Shown: in pieces, positions 33,206-47,000 of the stretch
Numbering within the stretch: the stretch's first letter is position 1
How the letters are laid out: each line of letters opens with the position of its first letter
DNA from: Paragonimus skrjabini miyazakii
Taxonomy: Eukaryota; Platyhelminthes; Trematoda; Plagiorchiida; Troglotrematidae
Reading direction: 5' to 3'
DNA length: 64,000 nucleotides
NCBI GenBank assembly: GCA_014338405.1
Contig: JTDE01000175.1
Coordinates: 141,272-205,271, forward strand
Position numbers and translations under genes: made by a program
Notes under the pieces: generated by a model
What the model saw: the letters and a program-made list of their open reading frames with translations, nothing else
Told to the model about the DNA's origin: nothing
Databases searched by the model: none

Positions 33206-36200
33206 AGAAACAGAAATCCAGCGACGTTTGTGAGCATTTCTCGGGACTACTGACGAGGTTGCAACACGAACATTGTGAATCGTGGTTGATAACTTTCTTG
33301 TGATCGGCGATACAACGTTTTTTCTTCTCTGAGTGTCATTCCATGTCGGGTATTTAGATGCAACTTCCAGCCACTTCGAAATATACTTTTAACGTTGTAT
33401 CAAAGTGTTCCCCTCAGTTTACTGATGTGATTTGTTTTCTTTAGGAAAAAAGACTGACAAAACAAATGGATGACAGGGAAAATGAGACTGCTTTCTCTGA
33501 CCGTGCTTACGGTCAACCTAGTGGTCTGTGGGAGCAAAGCAGGTTGTTCAGCTTGTACGCATATTTTAACGCGGTGTTAAGTAACTTGCCAAAACGTTTA
33601 CTTTTGAAGAGAACTTTGATATGAACAGCCTTTATAAATAAAACTCACCAAATTATTCTGTAGATGTAATAAAATAGCCTTGTTTTTAGTGATGAATTCC
33701 GTGAAAATGATCACCAGCTAAACCAGCTTCATGCAACGTTTTTTCAGCCTTGAGACCTGGAATTCAGTTTCGTCAGATAACGCAAGAACAAGTGACAGTA
33801 GCGAAATACGTAAAAAAAACATACTGACTGGTTCATGTATTCGTGCGATATTCTAAAAGTTAAACAAATCCATCTGTACGCCTTCTGATTAAGATAACGG
33901 ATAATATTAAAATGCCCTCCTGTTGGAAAACAATGACACTGTATAACATGCAAGCCGGCCGTTTACACGCTGGTTGTCCGTTACTTTTGTGGACCAACTG
34001 TGGAGCAATGTGGAGACACCACGGGACAGCGTTCTTCCAAAGAAGGGGTAAAACAACAGTCCTGAAAATGAAGCAACAAGAAAAAGCATGAACCAAAGGC
34101 CCAGTAAGCCATGCACACGACTTACACAACCAAAAACTAAAACGGCGTCAACAACACAGCATCATGCCCTGTTACACAATTCAAGTTCTAATCGTACGCG
34201 CTTGCTGGTTTCGACCGCACGTTACAACTGCTGAGCAATGCCACTGAAGAACTCGGTATGGTGCTATTCAGAAAACAACAAAAAGAATATAGGCTTACAA
34301 AATTAATTTCCCAGCAAACGTTTCGCTAATACTACGCCTAATAAATCAACGTTTATTTGTAAATTATAAAATACGGAATGTTTCCATAGTAATATCGACT
34401 CACCTATCACCACAAACGTAATATGTACGATAAATTCGCCTTATTCTGTCACCAATACCCACTGACTACGTGATGTAAACCGTGACTAACTAGACCAGCT
34501 GGCAATCGTAAGAAACAAAACAAAACTCTTTGTCATAAGCGAAACTCATAGAATCATTTATATGCCAGACACGACAGGGAAGCCTAAGGCGGAAGCTGCC
34601 AGTTCAGTTGATTAATTGACTCATGTAAAAAGAATGATCCAACTTTTTGGCCGTTGATCTGAGAGTAAGCAAAGATAAACAATACATTGCTAGACCGATG
34701 CACTTCAAGTGAGTATCCTTAAAATCCTATCGTACATGTTAACCACAAAATGTGTTTCATCAACAACTGTTTCCATCTGCTAACGAATTAAACAAAGATC
34801 ATTAATTTATGTCACTATACTATTCATCATGTAAACAACTATATTGCAGACTAGGTAAAAATACAATTCACAGTGCCCCGTACGAAGTATGTACTTGAAG
34901 CGCAGTCGAATGCTGAGTAATAACAAAACACAAAACTGAGCGCGAAGCATTTATAAACCAAACCTATGCTACCGTACAATCCGACAAAGGTTTGACGTAT
35001 CGTTATCGCCTTTTTGACTTCAACAGTTGTGTTCGCCACGTGACTGATGCCTTCTTTTAGTTATCAGTCTTAACTAGATGATAACTGCACAAACTAATTG
35101 ACCCAAAATTGCAAGCGTATCACCACAGCTAGTAAAAATATACCGGCGAAAAGCATCCTTCATTACAACAAAAGTGGGGATGTGCGTTTGCCAGGATGTG
35201 ACTGTGAGTGGAGCCAATCGGCTGTCAACAAATTCTGTATAAATCTCCTTTCACCTGACTTATTAGAACGATCAAAACGGATTGTCTAAAGATATTGAAA
35301 ATATAACTCGTTCGTTAAGGTCGACACATACGTATATATACACATGTATTACTGAGTGCTTCTCACCTAAACGGCGTCCTAAACTTGCAGTCATTTAATT
35401 TACAGATGTTGCGGCTACTCAATAATCGACCGTATATAAGGTATCGGGTATAGATACGTATGTACTCAAGAAACCACATATAATAACACCGGTAGCAGCA
35501 CTCGGGAAACCATTTGGCTACTTGGAGTGAATGTTTGGGCAATGTTAACTTCGGTGATGAAACCAGTGCAAGGTAGACAGTTCCACGGGTTAAATATTTT
35601 AGTCGTACAACAAACAATCAGCAGTAGTCTCCTTCTCGAAATTATCATTGTGTTCGGATTGAAATTCGGCGGGGTCTATCTTCTATCGCATCGGCAGACC
35701 TATTGGTACCGGATAGAGCACATAATTGAGCTACCTACAACAACACACTTCAAACACACCCTAAACAGTCACGGACCAGCTGAGATGAACTGTAAATTCC
35801 GGGCAACAATTTAAATGCTCTAGTGAAAAGTGAAGAAATGGACTTTTTCACTTTAATGTGGAAACTGGAAACACACTTTCCTTCAGCCTTTGGGAATTGT
35901 AACTCTGAATGCTGCTTCCCAAAGCATCCCTAACTATTTTTCACTTGTTTATAAGACCTTCTGTGTTATCCTTGATTAAATTTTGTTTGACACTGGACGT
36001 CGTGTCTCTTGACCACCACTTCGCTACTCAATTTCAAAATGTGTAAACCTTACAGAATGCAATATGGAAGCAAATTGGAGCAAGTAAACAGGTCAACAAA
36101 ATTAAAGATTGTGTTAAGAATGCCGCTATTCTGGTGGGTAAGTAAATAAATCGGTAAATAAATAAAAATAACACAGAGAATGACAACTATACAGTTTTGA

Positions 36201-39200
36201 TAATTCACCATCGAGTCAATGCAATTGTGAATGATATTAGTAGAAACTAATGTGTCTGATTGGTCGAAACTGCAATTATAACAACTACATACTTATCAAC
36301 ACATACAAAGATATCATCGCTCAATAGTTCGGATAAAGTGGTGGTTTAAGTCTCTCGACTTAGACCCGCTGTCCATGTGCATGTGCATCAGTGAGTAGTA
36401 GGAATTACCCAAGAGTTTTCAGGCCTAAACGAACTGCTCTATGAAGAAAGCAATGGGTTACTTAATCTGATTGGGAGCAATTCGGCCGTTTTTAAAAATT
36501 TACTGTCCGACTTAATTTGGTTGATTGATTAGAACCTTCCACATGATTCGAATTGCCCTCTACGCGTTCAGTAGATGACTGCTTTTGTCGAAATGTGAAC
36601 GATTGAGACCCAATTCTGATCAAATTCCGGTGATGCTCTTTAACCTATTTGGGAAAACGGCGTTATACAACAACAGCAAGTGAAACAGCACACACGTATC
36701 GACTGGTTGCGGACAGGTGACCCGTCTTTAAAGCTAATTCTGTGCAATGGACTAGGAATGAATCAGCTCCTCAATGACAAAGCGAGGAAGGTTTGTTTAA
36801 GTGATTTATAAATGTCAGTTTATCTACCCAGTGGTCATATCTACTCTAAACGGATATGAAAGGTGAGAATGGATTTCTTTCCAATACTAAGAATTGGACC
36901 TTTAGTTGAAGTAGCGATCATATTTCCTGCGAGAAATCTGTCCGGATAGCTGTTTTCCCAAAAGATACTAATGAAAGAATGGAGTCCGAACTCCAGGGGG
37001 TTTTTCTGATGCCGGACGTGAGACAGTAGACTACCTTTTGTTTGTGTTTACAAGGAAGAACTGTGGAATACAATAATTCGGTCCATCCGTGCTTCTCTGT
37101 GACATACACCGCATCCTAATGTCCAATCGTGCCACGTGTTACCTCTGGTGAAATGGAATGTAATTCGCTTCCTATCCAGCTACAAATCAAATGGAATGGT
37201 GTGTTTGATTGAACAGGTAAAGAATTTATTTTACGTCTATAACCATTAGGTGACTAACAAAAATATCGTCCGCTTTTAACCAATAGACAAGGAAGGCTTG
37301 AATGCTCACGAACAAACTTAACTGGTTCTAGTAGTGACATATTCGTGAGTAAGGAGGAGGCATCCAGCAGACACACACGATGGTATGTAACCCCGACATT
37401 TTTCACAGTAATTCAGCGGACTCAAAATCGTCTCGGTGACATTGAGAACATAACTTTTGGCGAATCGGTTCAAGTTGAAAAAGTTAACTACTGTGAAGTT
37501 GTGTGACAGGGGGAAATGTACATGTCTTAAATCAGTCTGAGTGGTATATTGTGTTGATGAATATGTGGAAACCATAAAAAAGATGGACGATAGAACCAGG
37601 TGGCTTTAGTGCAGTAAGCTTAACTTCTCTTTCGAAGCTATCTTTTCTGATCCGATGTTGCCCGCTGGACAATGTTATTTGTTATCGGTTTCCGTGTGAT
37701 TTCGCATCTTTTTCCCCGCCTACTTGCATTAAGATTCGGCCATTCTGTTTGAGATATTTCAACAAATTTTTGGTTAATTGAGTTCCTAGTTAATTCTTGC
37801 ATCACACTCGCTCCTTCTTTGATGTTTTACCGACCTTGCGCTGTACTGTTTTTCACTGTCAAGGATTCTGCCAAACATCATGCCTCTCATCTGCTTGGAA
37901 ACCAACGTTGCCGCCGTTTATTTCCGTATCTGCCCCGCTTTACTTTCTCGATTAGTTCAAACCAGAGCCTGATATCTCTTGCCTTTCATAATTTCTCATT
38001 TCTGCTTAATCCGTTTCAAGAGGGGTAATTATTTCGTGTGTTGGATCGCACGATGTATCATCTATCAGTGAAGCTTTATAATCCTTTCATACTTCACTTG
38101 TACCATGTGTTGTACTTTCACTGCAAGGCAGTCTCATTAACTCGCGGTGCCCAGATATTCAACAAACGTCTGAGCACCATACCGTATGTATTTGAGTTGT
38201 GTGGTTTTTGGTACTGCTTGTTAGTCATTCGACAACTTCTGTTTTTGCTATTTATGGGTTGTCACTTTTATTGTACAGCTATTCCATCCAATTTCCAATC
38301 AAATCTTTTATTCTTCGTTAACTTATGACCGCTCTTTCGATTTTTATTGGTGCCACATTTGCTGGTTCTTCAAACTTAACAACGGAAAAAGAACAACACA
38401 GCGAGGCAAAGGAGGTGAAAGATCTCACAAAATCAGCTTTAATATCAAATCCAAACAGATGAATAGATTATTTCTGGGGCCAAATTATCGGTTAATATCC
38501 TATTCTCACAACCGTCGATCCTTCGAAACAACGCCATATAAATGATTTTTCGCCTGTTATTTTTATTCTAACGTCAGTCAAATCAAGTGTATGGGCTGGT
38601 TAGCAAAAGCTGCTCTTGGGAAAACGATTACCGAAAACCAAATTCACGGCATGTGAATCTATAACCTTGTGACACTTTTATATTTTCTCGTTCTATAAGC
38701 GCACACTTTCTGGAAATCTTTCACAACCACAGACTTCCCACTTCTTGCTGAACCCTGCTGTAAACAATATTTTTCACAAAACACTAGCTTGAGCTTATGA
38801 CGAAGTTAAACTGTCTAAAAGATCAAGTCAAGTTCGAATGAAGTAACAACGAATTGATCAATCAGAATGTAACATGTTTGTTGCTTCACAGCAATTGGTA
38901 ATCTTGGCATTGTTGTTGCTTTGTAAAAGAGTATTGTTCTTATACTGTAATAAACCTGCCTAATACAGTTCAGCCTTTTGTTGTGCTAATGCATTTAACA
39001 CAGTGGTCAAGTGTGCAACACTGTGAATTATAAATCCAGTACTTCTGCGCCTCATTCAACTTAACATGAAACTGTTGTATGTAACTCTCAGATGAGATAA
39101 GGAGAAAGATACAATCTGCCCATCAACAACCGCATACCTGTTTTACAGAAAGCAAAACGTTTTGTATTGCTCTTAACACCTTCCATTTCAAATGTATTGT

Positions 39201-42200
39201 GAACAGTTGTTGAAGAAAACGGTTATACTAAGCTGCCGTTGCGATTCGTTTTGGTAATCTGCTATAACTTACGTGAGTAGGGTATTCGTAAAATGTGAGT
39301 TTAGATGTACAAGAAGGCAAGCACAGTGGAGTGTAGCCTACAGTGTGGCTAACTATTGTAGGAAATATTGAGTGAAAAGTCACGAAATATGCCTGGGATC
39401 TCAGAAGAAACCGCATGGATAGTCTCATTTTCTAAAGTGATTTAGACAGGCACAATCCGCTTTCGAACTGGCCCAGCACAAGTGAAGTTTGGCACGGTTT
39501 TTTAGCCCATTATTGAAATAAATCACGAAATTTCTCCACAGAGTCAGTTATTGTGATCGTTTCAACATCTGCCTGAATGTTGCCGGGGTGTGGTCGACTG
39601 TTTTATGTAGTGAATGGCTTTTAATGTATTTAGGCATAAAACAGAATACTGCGCAATGCAATCACATCACACGAGAGGTGGTCGGAAGTTTTAGAGCATT
39701 TTGTTATTTTCATGGATTATGTTGTAATCCAGAGATTGTCGTGACGGAAGTGAATTTGATTAACGTTTTGCGTGACGTATTTCGTCATTATTTTGAGGCA
39801 AAATGTCGTCAAGTTTGACCGTTTGGCAAAACGCATCAACAGATTCATAAATCGAAATTCTTTGTGCAAATGTGAACACCCATTGTAGATTATAGAGAAA
39901 TACTTGATGAATCGCTACGACTTAATTTGAGGGAAGTTGAAAAGCGCTAAAACATTTTCGACGGTTACAAGGAATAGTTCAATTACTATTTCACTTTTCT
40001 TTGCTTGAAACAACCACAGTAGATGAAACAATTTATTTCAACCTAATCTATAAAGCACAGTTTGCTCCCGAATTTAGATAAAAGTTCCCATCCGTTATCT
40101 CCATAAAAAATGGTGCCGAACCTCGCCCCGTCGAGAGTATTCTTGACAAGACCGGGCTGCTAATCTCCGATTGCTTCAGAGAGGACGATATGGATGTTTT
40201 TGATCTCAACTACACGTTAGACGTGACCTAATTGTTGCATTCAGGCATTTTGCTGCAATAATATGTGGACAGCACTCAAGTTGTGTCACCCTGGAAGTGA
40301 AACAAAACAACCACCACGTCAGCACCAATTCAATACCTCACTCAACAGACTTCTTTATCAATTCTAAATCCAGGAGTTAACCTAATCTGTTTGTAAAGCT
40401 TTGCCGCTAAAATTTAAAAGTAGCTATTTGCTTTTCGTGCGCCAATTAAATCTGTTCATTAGCTCAGATGAGAATTGAGGACAAACGACTCTTTAAGTAC
40501 ATAACAATTTAAATCACTTCTTGGACACTCTACAAAGTTCTCAAAATTTGTTGAATGTGTTTTTAAACAGATTTCAGTTGATTACCGAACTCTGCATGCT
40601 CCACTGTGATAGATCGGGACGATATCAGCTAGATGGAATTGGAAAGCCATAGAGCGTTTCAGGTTGAAAATCGGATTTCTGTTAGCAATTAATAAAATAC
40701 ACAGCTGAATTAACAAATTGAAAAGAAAATAACAGGTCAGCTGTTGAGTTCTCCCGGAATTTCATTATGGGATAAAGTGAGTAACGTTTAGAAGTCAACC
40801 AACTCTGTAAACAAAATAATGAATACGAGTACTCACACACTTCAGTCCAATCAATTTTGTCTACCTCAAAAATCACTGATTAAGTACGGAAGGGTTCTGT
40901 CCATCATCATTACAAGCGATGGCACAAAATTCACCATCAAAGTTTCTGATGACTTCTATTCAGCTGTTTCAGCTTGACGAGTTATATATCTCATTCTTTA
41001 TTCAGAATATTTCAAGTTCGATTTTTTTTTCAAAAATGAAATACCTGAATATTTTGCTTGCAAAATGCTTATAAATACCAGGATATATGACGGTATTCAA
41101 CTCCAGTGTGGATAACTGCATCAATACCAAAATAACCCAAAACTGAATCAACCAATTTTCCTCTAACTGGAAACTGTCTTCGCGCTTGTAAGTAAAATTA
41201 TTAACTGCTCACGCCTTCAAATACTTCAAGGTTTTCGCAGTCCGTTTGGCCATTTGATTCAAATTGCAGGATGAATGAGGAAGAATCAATAAATTATATT
41301 AACATGTTAAACTAAAATTTGTTCTGTTACATCTGATTAGTTTGGATAAATAATGAATATCAAAAGTAATCACTATTTTGAACCTACTCATTGTGCGGGT
41401 CTAAGAATGTGGTTTAACTCAAGGGTCATGAGAGTAAATTTATTGTGAAAATTCCTTATTTTGTTTGTTTTTACCAAGCTACTTAAAACATTTAAGTAAG
41501 AGTAGACTTGTAGCATAAGACTAATTGCAAACCTCTTAGCTATTGACGGATTTATGTCATTTCCGGAGAGAGAAAAGTGGGTTGTTTATATGGTTGTGTG
41601 CGTCTGTTCTCCATCATGGCATTAAAAATTTAAAAAAACATGGTCGTTTATGATCAGCTATAAAAAAATGTAATTTTCAGTGCACTGAATAAAGCGCATG
41701 AGATTTCGCAAGGAATCCATGAGAACAACGTGATAACTGGTAAGACGCCTTTCTGTTCGATTTTTAAGCTGGATACCCCATAACAATTGTAAAAACGGCA
41801 GAGGTTGAGTAAATGACTAGTTACTAGGGTGCACAGAATGCGTTTGTTGACAGTTATTCAGCCATTGCCCATATTGTAAATTTGATTGATGGTGGGCCAG
41901 CTGAGGTAAAGTATCTTCCTGATCACCCTCTGAGCGCATATATCACTCACTCGGCTGCTACTGACTTCAGCAATGATCGGCATTTAGGATCTCAAAATTT
42001 TGGATCGACGTTTTGGCATTCCGTGTATAATCTGAATAGCACATTTTCTATTGACAGAAGGACCAGAGTCGTTCAAGTGAACAACATCAGAGACTGAAAA
42101 GGTTTGACTAAGTCTGTGTTCAACCAACAGAATGATGTTTATAGGCGCTGCCAGACATACGCCTTGCGGTGCGACTATTACATCATGCCCAAAGTGGACA

Positions 42201-42234
42201 AATAAATGAGTACACATAACAACTCTATGTAGAG
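33206..42234. other. No recognisable gene or named repeat (9 kb)
   Basis: Short frames only. On the plus strand 37819-38028 and 38038-38328 are in the same frame, separated by a stop at the end of the first, in a T- and C-rich block. The hydrophobic translation has no motif I know, so I treat it as a composition effect. Nothing else is recognised. Confidence 0.4.
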
Positions 42235-42360
42235 TAACTGATGAGCTCTAACAAGAGCGAAACTTCGGCATATTTCTTCTTTTCGGAATGGTCATACTGA
42301 AATGTTTATGGCGAGTAAACCGTTGAGATCAATTTTGGGTGATTCCAGTTTATGTAGGTG
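42235..42360 (+). repeat. Hammerhead/tRNA-like SINE, copy I (ribozyme start to tail, cleavage site lost)
   Basis: The copy begins at or just before the ribozyme. CTGATGA (from 42238), stem II GCTCT-AACA-AGAGC and GAAA are intact. The following ACTTCGGCA replaces ACTCGAGTC, and the stem I partner is gone, so no cleavage site remains. A tail (cttcttttcggaatggtcatactg, then gagatcaattttgggtgat) follows. Its 5' end lies within a few bases of the core start, as in copy E. Confidence 0.7.
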
Positions 42361-44028
42361 CGTCTTTGAGCTGTGGCATGAAAATGAGTGTTAAACATAG
42401 ACTCGAAAGTAACCCAGCTGTAGGATAAGTGGCTTAAATTTCCGAGTTTTCTGGTGGAAACTTCGGCCATAAGGTCTCCTATCCTGAATGAACACTTCAT
42501 ACAGAAAAGCTGTCATAGCTCCTAAAGAGGCACGTGAACAAATCTTTAACGCAATTCCCACCACACAGCACGATCGGTTTGGCTTTTAAATTACACGAGA
42601 GAACCCGTCAAAGTGAATGTGCTGACAAATCCAAGTCCGTTTTTTGTATACATTTCGCTGGATTTAACCATATTCATTTTTCAAACCTATATATGGAATT
42701 TATTTAGCCTCTTCCGTCTGATACTTTGACGAATATAATAAGTAGGGATTGGGTGAATCCGAATCCAAACAAATCAATAGTTCACCTCCCTGCTGTTAGA
42801 TTCCACTATTGAACAGAAACCGAACGTTACTTTTGCGAAGCATCATCAATTATATCAGTTCATCCTTTGCGATGCCCACATGTCTGTTGCTACGTTCCAT
42901 ATGATCTCACAGTTAATCTGTTGTTTCGCGGATGTACGTTCATAACTAGAGAAGGTTGGTCGATTAAGAACAGGTATTGCTTGTCTAGGTTTAAACCTTG
43001 GATCACACCGACGAATTGAAACGTGTCCGGAAAGCCACTCTTCGCTAGCTCCAGTCAGCTGAGTTCAAACAAATTGGGGACCATATGACCAGAGCATAAT
43101 GTGACGAATATTTTCATCTATAACGGATCTCAAAGGCAAGTTCTCTTTGTGCACATTTTTCCCCAATCAGTCCGATGATGAAACTTAGAAGGTAGATCTT
43201 GTTCACTGTTGTGCTGTTTTCATTAAATAGCTATTCAGCCACATTAAGGGATATCACCAATATATTGTTACTGCGATAAACTGTAATATGATACTTTATA
43301 TACTTCATATTCTCGGTACTTTAATTTCAGATGAATATCCTGGCAAGTTTTAAAGCCACACATCTGCATTAGTGGGTCACATCTATTGATCTTCTGTAAA
43401 AGAACTCGTAAATTCATACTATTCACTTCTAATCACTTATAACCCATGCTTGCTTTTTTACTGTGCCTTAGGTGAACATAAATCAATGATCTATAAACCA
43501 TGACTTCTAGTGAGGTTGAGGTCACCGAATTTACTAGTTGCACCCAATATCCTACTAAATTGCTGACACGTTCATCTCATTAAAAAAATAATTTTCATCA
43601 CCATTTTGTTATTCGGTCTAATTCCGAGTGGTATACATGAATTATATCATCATTGTCTCAGGTTCAACATGTTTATAACATTTGTCTTCAGCAGTTCTTG
43701 AAATTCAACTAGAATTTCCGCGGAAGTAAAAGAGGGATGTGGTTGTATTGTAGTCTCAAGGAGTTAGTGAAATAGCACCGCTCACTTTGTTAAATGAGGT
43801 TGATGAAATCGAACTAACTGATATCACAAAATGGTCGGCTGAATAGGGCAAAATACATAATTTAGGTAACCTCAACACTGTCCACAAACGACTATGATTC
43901 GATACTCAAATGTTTGTAGACAATACATTTGACCATCTGGTCACAAGAAGAAAACTAGTCACGTGATGGACAGGGAATTTCTTCCTAGCTATGCAAGCTG
44001 TGACTAACTGCAAGTGGCAGTGGGCGTC

Positions 44029-44070
<42 letters not shown>

Positions 44071-47000
44071 CCTGTCTGATAAATATTGTCTCGAAATTTT
44101 ATTCCAATTAAAATACCGATTCAGAACTAGACTTTTTTAGGGTTTTTTTCCGTTCATTTTGATACAGCTTGAAATTGTTTTTTTTTACACAAGCTGAGTT
44201 TGAACTGTTTATGAAGAAAATGGGAAATATGATATGTGTGATTTCTTGAAATCTTTCGAAGATAGAGAAGATTGATGGATATCTTGCCTATCCTGGAGTT
44301 TGTAGATAATGGGGTTAATTGTGTTTTTTCCGCTCAAAAAGCCATTCAGGGATAATGATTAATTTTGTTGTTCCGGATATTTTCAAAACGAATGGATCCC
44401 TTTCAGGAGAGAAGTCTTTTTTTGTAATTCATCACAATGACGTGAACTCTGTGTGCAAAAATGATTACAATGTTGTCATGACACGTGAACGTCAACAAAA
44501 TTGTGAAATTTCACACTCGGATATACTCAGGTAAACACATGATTTTGGCATATATGAAAACATTTAATAAGAACTTCAAGTTTTTTTCTCTTTGCATAAG
44601 TTCAAGCAAATGAGCATTTTAGGTTGCTTGGTCATATAACTTACTGCAGGGGGGGTTTTAGGTTTACAAATGTTAATTTAAAAGAGTAACATTGATACCA
44701 TATTGTTTCGTCAAATCCTCTGTGATGATTTTGGCCTCAAAAGCCATCCGGTCGATCACAGTCGCCTCAAATAATGCAACCTACATGACACATTATTGAT
44801 TTTACACAAAATTTGGTTATCAGGGTAAATCTGATGAACAGTAAAAATCTCGTACCAACGTCACGTATTCAACTGTGTTCATCAAGTAGTACGTCACTGT
44901 TCCAATGAATAAGCACGTTAAATCATGAAATTAGGCAAAACCAACAGACGAGAATACCTTAGTGAATGAGTGTCTAACAAATCCTATTCTAACTGCTTCG
45001 ATCATAACTGCGCATGAGTTGTTCCTTTCAGCAAACTACACAGTTTGCAGTATCTAGCATACAAAGCCATGTGGCTCCTAAATTCAGAGGATAGGTAGGT
45101 AATTCATATATGATAAACGAAGAGTTGGTAGAACGGTAAAACATACTTTTATATATAATGGTGCTATCTGAAATGTTGGACAATTCCAAGCTGCTTACTG
45201 TCTATGACAATGTTGCCTGAAAACTGATGTTTGCGTCTATCGGCTCTTTCGTTAATGATTTTATAGGTCGAACACCATTTGTTGATATTTAAAAGTGTAA
45301 CTTTTCGAGCATTTCACATGTCGCGTACCTAAAAATTAAACATGGTCTAGTTTTGAAAAGATTATTTACTTGTCATACAATATTCATGTACAATTCTTTC
45401 CTGCTATGGTTATAGGTCGATGTTGCCTGTTTATTCATCGAACCCCTAAGGTTTTGTGAAATAACACTCCAATGGTGTCAGCGCAAAAAATCGAACGATT
45501 GCTCAGTGCTGTATATAGCCAAACTGAAGTAAATATCCCACACTGTGAAGTCTGTGTGCTTACTTCGGCAAAGTCCTAATTTATGCACACCGATCAGCGG
45601 ATATCCGACCTTTCGTTGATCCTTAACAGCGTGATTGTTGCTCATCTCATTTGCACTCTTTGCTCATTTGTTTAAACTTCCCTAACAAACTAACTTGGTT
45701 ACTCGGACAGACTTTGTTGTTCGTATTTTTAATTGTTTAACCCATCATTCGTACATATTCTCAAAGAGTTAAACAGTGAAGGTAATGCTGTTCAGGTAGG
45801 TTTGTTGGTCACTTCTTAACCAACGCTTTCATTTTGATACGCAATATTTTTAACTGGCTCACATTTCTCCTGGGGCATTTGTGTAACCTGGGGGTATATC
45901 GCATCCTTTCCGTTTTTGTAACCTAACTGGTTTTCATATATATTTGTCAAATCAGTTAGTTTCCGTTTTATGATATATGTAACTTGCTTACCATGTACAG
46001 CAAACTGAAACACGGAATAAATTTCATGAGGTAAGACATTTTACGCATATCTTCTGTGTTGTTTTAAATAGACATTTGTTTGAAGTGGCCTTGTTACTTT
46101 AGGAGAAACGTCAGATTATTGACGTCCTCATCAGTACTATTGGGTTTTCTGTTTGGCGTTCGTAAACCGTTATTTTTCAACTCACCTCATAGTTGCATGT
46201 TAACAACTGTGAAACAAAATGACGTTAAAATCTTTCTGTTAAACAAGCTAGCAACTTACAATAACTTCGCTTACATTCATACCGTTTTCTATCATTTAAC
46301 TAATTAGTGACTTATTTTTGTTTCACTCTACTTAGTTTCTTGTAAAACCACAGAACAGTAGAGTATTTATGACCTGATAACCACAAAATGTAATTCTTTC
46401 ATCTACCTCAAGATTTTAAATGAAGTATAAACTATGATACAATATACTTTTTCTACTGTTATTATTAAAAAATAGCAGGTCAACCAAAACTTTGAATACA
46501 TCAGAAGTGATGTAGAGAAGATAACAGATGCATGTTATTTATTTGACTACAGAAACAAAATGAAGAACATATGGACTCCGTAAAATAGCAGCCAGCCAGA
46601 AAGTTGGTCACAAACCTTTAGTTAACTTTTGCTAGCCATTAATTTTGCGTAACAGTACAGGATGCAAACATTTCACGATACTTTTAACGTTAAGCATCAA
46701 CCTTATTTTGGACTTTCAACCATTCGTGAGCATACAAAAGTGCTTTTACGTTGTTAATAAATTGAATAGTGCAGCAAACACCAAAAACTACTGGCATAAA
46801 CAGAACGGAAGGTTTTGTTGACATTATCAACTGATGTTCCTGTTGTTCCGTGTAAAATTCCAATCACTTCAAAAACCATTCTCGCCAACGCAACTTATAA
46901 ATGAGATATTTTAGATGTTGCTTCGGATGAGTCAAACCGGAGCATGTGTACATGATGTACTTGACGACATCCTCCATGAGATATTTTGCAGTCATGCATC

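Noticed and set aside
37819..38328. Two consecutive plus frames in the same register with hydrophobic translation.
   Set aside because: T/C-rich composition explains the hydrophobic, stop-poor reading; no motif, and an in-frame stop separates them.
46100..46134. Minus-strand CTGATGAGG followed by a hairpin (ACGTCA/TGACGT) and TTTCTCC, resembling a hammerhead start.
   Set aside because: There is no GAAA after the hairpin and no closing stem I, and no PLE or SINE sequence flanks it.
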